From positions 166,880 to 230,879 of the forward strand of contig JADDMT010000049.1 in NCBI GenBank assembly GCA_021401465.1: a stretch of DNA of 64,000 bases, in the 5' to 3' direction. The number at the start of each line of letters is the position of its first letter. Positions within the stretch are counted from its first letter, which is position 1. This document shows, piece by piece, positions 56,202-64,000 of the stretch. Below the pieces are notes generated by a model. It had not been told where the DNA came from. It was given only the letters and a program-made list of their open reading frames with translations, and ran no database searches. A program made the translations under genes and the position numbers. The stretch comes from Teratosphaeria epicoccoides (Eukaryota; Ascomycota; Dothideomycetes; Mycosphaerellales; Teratosphaeriaceae).

Positions 56202-57484
56202 TCAGATCTCGCGATATGTCATGCCAGTGCGCTCTACACGAGGCGTACCTACTGCGTTGGCATCCCCGAATGGATTATCTTCATCTTCATCTTCGCTATC
56301 CTCATCCTGATCCTGCAATGTCGGTTTTGGTGGCATTGGTATACTGGGTGGAGCAGGCCGTGGCAGCTTAGAGTGTGCTGATTCGTTCAAGCGGAGACCG
56401 GCAAGTTGCGTCGCAGTGTCAATGCTCACAGTGCGTCCATGTGCGGTAGTCGGTACAGCAGTCTCATCAAAGTGATCGCTGTCACTGTCATCATCAATAC
56501 TGCGGTCCATGATCTCGTATGCCGTCAGCGCCTTGACAAGCTCGTCATTGGCATTAACCAGACTTCCGATCCAGTCGTCAGATTCAACGTGTTGGATGTA
56601 CAGCAAGATCTGGCGACGAAGTGTTTTGCAGGTCTCAAACCGCTTGACAATCTCTGGGTCATCCGAGACTCGTTGGTTTTCGCGGTTCATGAGCTGCAGA
56701 CCATTGAGCAGATTTGTTGAGGCAATAGAAGACCTTGCAATACAGTTGGTCATGTTATCTTTCTCCTTGGACAGATTGAAAGCTTTGCCGGAGCCGAACT
56801 TGCTCTTGGTCTTCGACAGCTTCGATGGTGAGGTTGGCGTGAGCGTGACTGGTCGTGGTGGAGCACCCGAGGAAGAAGAACCATTGCGAGATGGCTTTTT
56901 GGCATGCGATGAGGCAAGACCAGGTGACTTGGGTGTGTCGCTGTCGAGGTCACCAGGCTCGGTGTCTCGAAGCACCTTTTGCCTGGCTGCAGCTGGTCTC
57001 TGAGTCTTCGGAAATTCCTTGTACAGATTCGCGATACGTTCGAGTCCCGGTGTGCCTTTGTACGCATTTGCCCACTGGACGAAGAGCACTTTGCACTTCT
57101 GTCGTACCTGGGGGTCGACCATTTCCTCGCGAGCCATGAGACGTAATCGCTCAAGGAGTGGCTCATCTGCGAAAGCCCGCTGAAAGCGAGATCCAGCGTT
57201 CTGTATCAGGCCGTCCAGGATGACAAGCGCTCTGATCTGCCGGTGTGGGTTGCCATACTTCCTGAAGCCGTATCAGCAGGAATCTTTGCAGTGACACACA
57301 AGAATGCTTACAGCTTCTTTCGAATCGCTCGGGCTGCTTCGGTCGGACCAGAGTCTTGAATACGAATTACGTCGACCAGATCAATGATACCGCCAACATC
57401 GTCTTCTTCATATTGCTCGCTCGTAAGTCGGTCAATTTGTACGGTGACGGCCGTGTACGGCTTCTTTTCCCGAAACATGGACAT
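56202..57484 (-). CDS. LSB5: LSB5-like VHS/GAT-domain endocytic protein
   Basis: Exons 57484-57313 plus base 57312, then 57261-56202, with a 50-nt intron (GTAAGC...TTCAG); 410 aa. A Met six bases further on (57478) is an alternative start. The N-terminal VHS domain runs from TVQIDRLTSEQYEEDD through GNPHRQIRALVILDGLIQNAG to CKVLFVQWANAYKG. A Ser/Lys-rich linker and a GAT-like helical bundle follow (FETCKTLRRQILLYIQHV, LVNANDELVKALTAYE). The C-terminus is Pro-rich, then acidic, with NPFGD (an NPF motif). Yeast Lsb5 binds Las17 and links endocytosis, ubiquitin and actin at cortical patches. Confidence 0.88.
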
Positions 57485-57963
57485 TGTGGCTGCTTTGATG
57501 AGAGAAGTACTACGACTCAATGCCTGTCATTTGCACGCTGTTTTCGCATCAACCTTGTCATCTAATGTTGCGCTGGCGACAGTCACCCGTGACGTTGATG
57601 GTGGCCGGGATCGGCCGGAACGGCGCCGTCGAACTTGAGCTTTCCAACGAAGCAGTCATCTTTCGCACCAGCGACAAGCTTGATCTTGGCCATGTGAGCT
57701 CCGCCATTATCTTCATAAGGCCTGGGACTGATCGGCGTCGCTGGAACTCGGCGTTGGCTGCGGCATGGCGATGGAGCATCGTCAGGTAGGGTGTGGAGAC
57801 GTTGCAGACCAGGCGCGGTGAGAGAAAGATGTATGTAAATCAATCAGCAGGAGCTGCCATCTGCAATTCGATTAATCAGATGATCATGCCATCTCGAAAT
57901 TTCATCAGGCTCTAAGGAGGGCAGTCGCGCGACGCGCTTCAGGCAGCAGCTCAACCTCACTTG
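57485..57963. promoter_or_regulatory. Divergent region, LSB5 / unknown gene
   Basis: 479 bp between outward-facing starts. No recognised element. Confidence 0.4.
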
Positions 57964-59691
57964 ATGCCGCCTTGTCTTCGACAGATCGCGGTTTGCATTC
58001 GCGCACTGATTCTATATAGATTCTACGCTCACGACATGTGGAGGGGGAAAGGCTGGGATGAGGCTCAAGTAAGAGGACAATCAGTCATGGGATCGGTATG
58101 CTTCACAGCTATCGATGCGCCTGGCGCCAGGCCAGAAGCCGCTCATAGCACGTCTGAAAAGCTGCCTGCTCATCACGATGTCCGGCAACTATCAAGTGCC
58201 GCTGCTTACTTAGGTCGAGGCGATGTAGACGCAACTGTTGCGACCGGAAAGCGCAACAAGTCAGCATGGAGCAGAGGCAAAAAGCGTGCCAGGACCGAAG
58301 CGACAGGATCAATTTTCAAGCGTCACAAGCACAGCAATATCTCTGATAGCATGACAGTCGCCAAGGCAAAACCACGGCGAAAAGCTGGCAACGTGGACAA
58401 GGATTCCATGAGTGACGAAGAAGCTAAACCACATATCGAAAAGATCCAGGTCGCGATTGTGGACGAGGCTGTTGAAAGCAACACTGAGGTGACACAGCCC
58501 CTTCCAGTGTTCACTCACCCTACGTCCATGACCAGCATTCAGTCAATGCAGCAAGCCGGAGTCACGACCTCTCTGGATACCATTCGAGCATCAAAGCAAT
58601 ACAGCCAGACCGTCTACAATGGCCGCGAGTCTCCAACAGTAGGCGAGGGCGTGAGTGAAGTCGCTCAGCCCTGGCTCAATCTCGCCACCAGTGACAGCGC
58701 ATCGAACGAAGGTGCCAGCAAGAGCCGCCCTGAGTCGAGCAAAAGGATCAGTCAACAGGCCAAGCCAATCAATAAGCGCCATCCATCGCCTGAGCGACCA
58801 GATGTCTCACCGCGAACGCAGCTGGGTCCATGTACCAAGGCTAGAGGGGCCATTGTCGCCAACCAGCAGTTGCCAACGCCTGTACCCTCAGACGCATCGA
58901 TCCAAGCGACAAGTACTCGAAAGCAAACTAATCGGCAGGCCAAGAGCGCGCCACCAATCCAGACCGACGAAGAGTGCTTTTCAGGCTCCGATGAGTCTAA
59001 CCATGCCGAGGCTTTTGCCGCCGCAGACGATGCGGAACTTACAGCTAGTAAAGACTTGACACCGCCATCGCGCAGACTCAAAGATAACGTTCGTGTTGTC
59101 AATCCAGATGAAGACTACGGAGGCGCACTCTTCTCTTCCACAGAGAATCAGAAACTCGAAAATATCAAGCAGACAAGTGCTTCGCATCCCGGCCCAAGAC
59201 CCATCGTTCGCAAGCCGTTTCCAGAGATACTGCTAGACCGCTCGGCCATATTCGGCGCCAGCAATAACACGACGTTGCGTACATGTTTCAGAGTAGGTGA
59301 AGCGATGAACGTGGGCTGCAGGGCTGTGCGCATGAACAAAAATGTGCTGCTCGAGCTCTACGCTCGCGTGACACAGTCACATCGCGAGGAGAAACCGAGA
59401 CGCGTGCAGCACTTCGTGTTCAAAGACCTGTATCACGACAAGCCACCCCATACTACCGGCGCTTTCGACCTGTGGGATCAGAGTAGGTTATGGGAGCTTG
59501 ATAGCCGTGTATTTCTGAGTGCAGCTCAGAGGCACGACGGCATCATGTGCAGGGCGATCGCCAGGATGAAGAGAGATGGCTTGAAATGGAGGCTAGAGGT
59601 CCTGAGTATCTGGGAGGCCTCGTGGGAGGATGTTGAGGTCGTCGCCGGCATTTACAGTAAGTCTGGCGAGGAGCCATGGCTCAACCGATAA
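57964..59691 (+). CDS. Conserved-looking nuclear-type protein, unknown function
   Basis: Intronless, 575 aa from ATG 57964. Met codons at 58036 (MWRGKGW) and 58087 (MGSVCFTAID) are plausible alternative starts, and the text before them is hydrophobic and unlikely. Residues up to about 410 are disordered, with basic clusters that look like nuclear signals (KRNKSAWSRGKKRAR, FKRHKHS, KAKPRRKAG). The last ~150 residues are an ordered domain: LLDRSAIFGASNNTTLRTCFRVGEA, LLELYARVTQSHRE, HFVFKDLYHDKPPH, RAIARMKRDGLKWRLEVLSIWEASWEDVE. I believe this C-terminal domain is widespread in filamentous fungi but cannot name it. Confidence 0.65.
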   Translation: MPPCLRQIAVCIRALILYRFYAHDMWRGKGWDEAQVRGQSVMGSVCFTAIDAPGARPEAAHSTSEKLPAHHDVRQLSSAAAYLGRGDVDATVATGKRNKSAWSRGKKRARTEATGSIFKRHKHSNISDSMTVAKAKPRRKAGNVDKDSMSDEEAKPHIEKIQVAIVDEAVESNTEVTQPLPVFTHPTSMTSIQSMQQAGVTTSLDTIRASKQYSQTVYNGRESPTVGEGVSEVAQPWLNLATSDSASNEGASKSRPESSKRISQQAKPINKRHPSPERPDVSPRTQLGPCTKARGAIVANQQLPTPVPSDASIQATSTRKQTNRQAKSAPPIQTDEECFSGSDESNHAEAFAAADDAELTASKDLTPPSRRLKDNVRVVNPDEDYGGALFSSTENQKLENIKQTSASHPGPRPIVRKPFPEILLDRSAIFGASNNTTLRTCFRVGEAMNVGCRAVRMNKNVLLELYARVTQSHREEKPRRVQHFVFKDLYHDKPPHTTGAFDLWDQSRLWELDSRVFLSAAQRHDGIMCRAIARMKRDGLKWRLEVLSIWEASWEDVEVVAGIYSKSGEEPWLNR

Positions 59692-60529
59692 ACAGCGATG
59701 ATGCAACATTATCTGCAAGAGCCTGCAAGGGGTGCCGTGACACCGAAAGCTACGCAGACGGCAGAATCCAGCGTCGTTGGCTCTGCTTGGGATGATCTGC
59801 GCCGGCGTGTTTAGCAGCCAACCTCAGCTCCCTCAGGCTAACATGAGAGTGTCACGTGTGCAGCAGCAGAGTAGGTGGGTACTCGATAGCTGTTCGGAGG
59901 GGACCCTTTTGTTCCGAGAGGGCAATCTTGTCTTAATCTAGTTAAGCGTGCCGCGAGGGTCTACAGAAGCTCTCCTATTAGCTAGCTGCTACCGAGACTC
60001 TCTTATATTAGCCTAAGCTTAACTCGGCTATTTAGGCTATAATCTACGCTAATTACTAGTATGCCTAACACTATATTAGAGTTAGCATAACATATAGTAT
60101 AATTTAGATAAAGAAATATAGTACATATAAGTTAGATTTCTATAAAGAATGTAATAGTATAATTTTAATACTAAGTAAGTAAATACTATACTTGTTTTAA
60201 GCTAAGCTACATGACATACCTAAAAGAGAACAAGTATTAGATAGATAGATAAATTTATTTACTCTTCTATCTCCTATAGAGAACTATATAGTATATACTA
60301 TATACTTTCCTAGAGAGGAAAAGCTTAGGGCTAGAGGCTCCTAGCTATAAAACTCTCTTACGTTTCTTTTTATCTTTATAGTTTAGTACTCTACTCTCTA
60401 GGATATATACTTCTCTTAGATAAATATAGGTTTACTAGAAGTCTCTCCTCTTTACTAGGTCCCTATCTCTCCTCCTCTCTAATTCCCTAGAGCTCTTCCT
60501 CCTTTAAAAGGGAGAACTAGCTTAAAGTA

Positions 60530-60735
60530 CTAGGTCCTGTTTAGTGACTATATAGTAGGAGACCTTAATCATATCTGCTACCTCATTAAACGTATGTTCG
60601 GGATTATTATTAATAGTGTAAGCGAATACCTTAGGGCTGTCTAGTATGTCTTCTTCTTCCTTGTAATTACCTGTAAGTATAACATAGCAATTTGTAGTTA
60701 CTATAGTAGTAGCTGTTTCTAGTAACTACTACTAC
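60530..60735 (-). pseudogene. Minus-strand ORF relic, possible transposase HTH
   Basis: About 60 codons open on the minus strand, with segments KEEEDILDSPKVFAYTINNN and TFNEVADMIKVSYYIVTK, which could be a helix-turn-helix. RIP-type TAG codons flank it. Family not established. Confidence 0.25.
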
Positions 60736-61319
60736 GCTTGTATCTCCTACTCTTCTAGTAATACGTAGCTGTTATGCTCTAGTAGTATATACTCTTAGGT
60801 TACACTGTCCTTAACCTCTAGAATTAGCGGCCTAGTAAAGAGCTAGGTCTTGTAGCGTAGAGGCGCTAGGGTACTAGATATCTTTACTATGCTCTTCTTA
60901 TTCTTGTTATGTTATTGTCATGTCATGTATCTTGTCTTATGTACTATAAGTTGCCTATTTGTACGCCTTACTCCTTAAACGCTAGTAACTCCGTAAACCT
61001 AAACTATGAAGCGCCGCTAGCGGCGCTGCCTGTGTGTGTATGTTACTCTTTAGTAACAAGCCTTCATGTTCGTTATTATGAGGGTAGTACACAAAAGTGT
61101 AAGGGACTAGTTTAGAGAGTAAACAAGTTTGTGTATAGAGTATCTAAGAAGGTATAGGAGTAGTTAGTAGGTTATAGCTGCTATTAACTAATCTCGCGGA
61201 GCGCTCCGTTTAACTTAGGACCGGACGGTACGCTAGCTCGCGTAAGTTGTAGCAGTAGTAATAGTTTGTGACACGTAGGAGCCTAATAGCTCCTACTAAG
61301 TAGTGGCTATTAGGTTAGC

Positions 61320-61550
61320 GCAAGAGAGAGCTTCTGTTAATATCCTTACTACATTATCTAATATAGTAGTAGTAGGGGCTTTAGTTACCTGCCCTTTTCT
61401 GCTAGCCTCTATTCTTTTTAGCCGCGCCTTAATCTGTTTCTCTATCTAGTTCTAACGCTCGTAGATCTGCTCGGTAATCTGCTATTCTAGCGTTAACTCT
61501 ACTAGTTATTACGTCAAGGGTTCTGCCTAGCCTTTACTAGGACCTGTCAT
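61320..61550 (-). pseudogene. Minus-strand gag-like ORF relic
   Basis: From an ATG at 61550 (MTGPSKG) the frame shows charged helical text (QITEQIYER, IEKQIKARLKRIEASRKGQ) broken by TAG codons. It lies about 220 bp downstream, in its own orientation, of repeat B. It could be the gag-like ORF of another retroelement; identity is uncertain. Confidence 0.3.
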
Positions 61551-61767
61551 GTTTTCTCTGTTATCTATTATGTAATAGCATGTAATGTCACAGGCAAGCT
61601 AAGCATACGTAGAGGATCGTAGTAGTATTTAACATGTGCTATAAAGGAGGAAGGAAACTACTTAGCAGGCTCTAGGGAGTTCTATATAGAGCCTATGTAT
61701 GCGCTAAGCCGTCACCTCTACTTAGGCCTATTAGCCTAAGTCATGACCTAAAGGGCGCGCCCTTTAT

Positions 61768-62185
61768 AGTTAGTGTTTTAGAACAGGTTGTTTAGGAAAG
61801 TAACAGGGTTTTTATACCCTCTAGTAGCCCCCCTATTACCTACTATAACTGTTAAGCTAGTAACTCTAACTACATATGTAGAGTACCTGCCTTTAGTTAA
61901 CTTACATAGGGACCAAATAATGTAAGAACAGATAACGTAGCTAACATGCGTATATACTAACTACACTCATGCTAGTTAACTAGCATGAAAATGTGACGAG
62001 GTTTACGCTAAGAGTACGCTCCTACTATTTTAAGTAGTATGCGTAGAGTATCTGTACACATTCCTGCTAGCCCCTAGGTTCTATAACGCGTTTCTTTATA
62101 GTCATAATAGAATAGGGACAGCTAAGCTACTTAGCAAAGCTAGCGTATATACTTGCCCTATAATTTCAAAGATTAACTAAGGTAC
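61768..62185 (+). repeat. Dispersed repeat B, uninterrupted copy (empty site)
   Basis: About 418 bp matching 4325-4627 followed directly by 11422-11560. The single CATTC at 62059-62063 corresponds to the target-site duplication in the left block, so this is the unoccupied form of the site. Confidence 0.8.
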
Positions 62186-62525
62186 TGTCATAAGGGTAGG
62201 TGCCGATAGCAGGAAGGTGACCAGGTGTTAGACTCGCGAGCTGTGAAGAATATCGACAATAGCAGTTAACCTTATAACTGACTCTCCTCTAAGCAAGAGA
62301 GGATTAAATTGAGATTAAGCACGAAGCTCCTAACTGCCTGTCCTAAAGCCATCCCTATATACTAGAGAGCGACAGAGCAGCTCTGTTAGATCTGTCGACA
62401 GACCCGACAGATCCGTGTCTGTAGATCTGTAGACTAACCCCACAGATCCAAGGGTCTGTCATCCCGTAACAGATCCCTTCTTCCTTGCAAGCCCATGGAT
62501 CTGTAGACTAACCCTACAGATCCGG
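62186..62525 (-). mobile_element. Inverted, 5'-truncated chromovirus LTR
   Basis: TGTCATAAGGGTAGGTGC... is the reverse complement of the LTR 3' end. It runs for about 340 bp and then meets the 5' end of a forward LTR at 62526. It pairs with 62676-63015 as a near-perfect inverted repeat. Confidence 0.8.
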
Positions 62526-63015
62526 TGTCATAAGTGTCAGGAGTACTGTCCGGAGTACTGTAGGATACAGGATCATGTAGGTCCTAAGTGCTATGAGTCA
62601 TAGTACCGTCATAGGAGTACTATAAGTCATAGGCATAGTCATAGAAGAAAGGATCTGTCACGTGAGGACAGATCCCCAGATCTGTAGGGTTAGTCTATAG
62701 ATCCATAGGCTTGCAAGGAAGAAGGGATCTGTCACGGGATGACAGACCCTTAGATCTGTAGGGTTAGTCCACAGATCTACAGACACGGATCTGTCGGGTC
62801 TGTCGACAGATCTAACAGAGCTGCTCTGTCGCTCTCTAGTATATAGGGATGGCTTTAGGACAGGCAGTTAGGAGCTTCGTGCTTAATCTTAATTCAATCC
62901 TCTCTTGCTTAGAGGAGAGTCAGTTACAAGGTCAACTGCCATTGTCGATATTCTTCACAGCTCGCGAGTCTAACACCTAGTCACCTTCCTGCTATTAGCA
63001 CCTACCCTTATGACA
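62526..63015 (+). repeat. 5' LTR of the right-hand chromovirus copy
   Basis: 490 bp from TGTCATAAG to CTTATGACA. It has the same subrepeats as the left LTRs plus an extra ~70-bp 5' region rich in GAGTACTGT/ATAGTCAT. CpA and TpG sites are more often intact than in the left block. Confidence 0.85.
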
Positions 63016-64000
63016 TTTTAAGCACTACTTCTAGGGAAGTATCAGGAGACTCAGCGAGCGCTTGACATACGCCTATGTCAAGTAGTTCTTCAACTGTTAG
63101 TTCAAGCTCTAGCGACAGTCAACTGACACCACGAGAACAAGTTACCGCTATACCTCAAATCACGTAGTAGCTCGAATCCATTCACCTTAGCGAGATGGCT
63201 CTAGCATCCGTCGCAGGTTCAACTACCGGGAATGGACACAGCAACAACGGCTTCAAGATAGGAAGCCCTACAGAGTTCACAGGACAACGATCTTAAGTCG
63301 AGATGTTTATCCTACAATGCTAGTTAGCATTTAACGTGGATACGGAACGGTTTACAACACATCATAAGCGAATGATGTACATTGTCTCTTACCTGAAGGG
63401 ACCGGCGTTCGAGTTTATCTAGCCTCATCTAACAGATTATCTAGATCATGTCGGCAGCGCCGAAGCTAGGAAGACGACGACTAGGGAGATTCTTAACTCA
63501 GACAAGTCTTTGTTTAAGGCATTACGCGAAGCGTTCGGGCTTAGTAATGAGCAACAAGAGGCCGAGAGAGCTCTCCTAGGAATCTAGCAGAAGGGTTCCG
63601 CCAAGAAATACCACGCGGACTTTCAGACCCTCTCTGCTCGAGTCGACTAGAATGATAACGCTTTAGCCGCTTAGTTCTACTAGGGACTAAAGGAGACGGT
63701 TAAAGATGAAATTACCCGAGGAGATTGGCTAACGACATTCAAGGAAATGAGCGATCTCGCGATTAGGATCGATAATCGCATCTGGGAACGACAGCAAGAA
63801 CGACAACATGGAAATCGCAAGCCGGCGCAGGCTAACCATAAGGTCCAACGATTGGCACCGAAATGGCGAAGCAATTACTACGGTCTCTAACCTATGGAGT
63901 TAGATGCGACTAAGGGGCGTCCGAGGAATGGACCCCGAGGAAAGCCGCGGAAGGGCTCTCCTCCCTAGAATGGTCTGAAGAAGCCATTCGACAAGAGTAA
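63016..64000 (+). pseudogene. gag relic of the right chromovirus copy (cut by window)
   Basis: The sequence is closely related to 5047-6010. It reads as retrotransposon gag: GLKETVKDEI, RGDWLTTFKEMSDLAIRIDNRIWERQQERQ (interrupted elsewhere by a few TAG). Many codons are TGG, CAG or CGA here where the left copy has TAG, TAG or CTA/TAA, so RIP was milder. The window ends just before the zinc knuckle. Confidence 0.85.

Larger units (their letters stand above)
59936..64000. repeat. RIP-degraded AT-rich transposon block (right)
   Basis: Composition switches to TA-rich within about 250 bp of the last gene's stop. It includes unrecognised relics, repeat B, an inverted LTR, and the start of a second chromovirus copy. 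The sequence beyond 62186 is less mutated than the left block. Confidence 0.85.

Overview
The window is nuclear DNA of a filamentous ascomycete (Pezizomycotina). A Dothideomycete is my best guess, but that is inference. The support is a set of spliceosomal introns of about 50-120 nt with GT/AG ends, fungus-specific families (AcuK/ERT1-type Zn2Cys6 regulator, exgD-type GH5 glucanase, HBS1, Kap123, LSB5, a Tco89-like TORC1 subunit), and transposons ruined by C:G to T:A changes of the RIP type (CpA to TpA, with CAG and TGG codons turned into TAG).

Layout. (1) 1-12510 is an AT-rich, RIP-degraded block. It holds a Ty3/gypsy chromovirus (4628-11416) with LTRs, a CATTC target duplication, gag, protease, RT, RNase H, integrase and chromodomain relics, and a polypurine tract. 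Its left part is also present as a base-identical direct copy (1-3652 = 3753-7404). (2) 12.5-59.7 kb is a gene-rich island of ordinary composition with about 17 recognisable genes: an MBOAT/wax-synthase-like protein, an ankyrin-AAA+ ATPase with an apparent frameshift, an asparaginase-family Ntn hydrolase, exo-beta-1,3-glucanase D, a secreted histidine acid phosphatase, importin Kap123, a Tco89-like protein, a Ser/Thr-rich surface protein, HBS1, a DEDD exonuclease-like protein, a DHA1 MFS transporter with ten exons, AcuK, riboflavin kinase, a small Ser-rich protein, branched-chain ketoacid dehydrogenase E1-alpha, COQ5, a DAO-type FAD oxidoreductase, LSB5, and a conserved protein of unknown function. 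(3) 59.9-64 kb is a second RIP-degraded block. It carries an uninterrupted paralogue of the repeat that the left chromovirus entered, an inverted LTR, and the 5' end of another, less mutated copy of the same chromovirus that runs off the window.

The island is mostly housekeeping and conserved accessory genes and does not look like a biosynthetic cluster. Several genes are divergent pairs over short intergenic regions: phosphatase/Kap123, HBS1/exonuclease, E1-alpha/COQ5 (both mitochondrial) and LSB5/unknown. In the gaps I found three small spliced or Cys-rich candidates: a 66-aa secreted-peptide model at 20988-21294, and a divergent pair of CGxDCxC peptides at 54803-54955 and 55493-55704. In the transposons I found minus-strand relic ORFs, one a coiled-coil ORF lying antisense between the chromodomain and the 3' LTR. 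Exon models come from reading splice sites and frame by eye; no transcript or database evidence was available.
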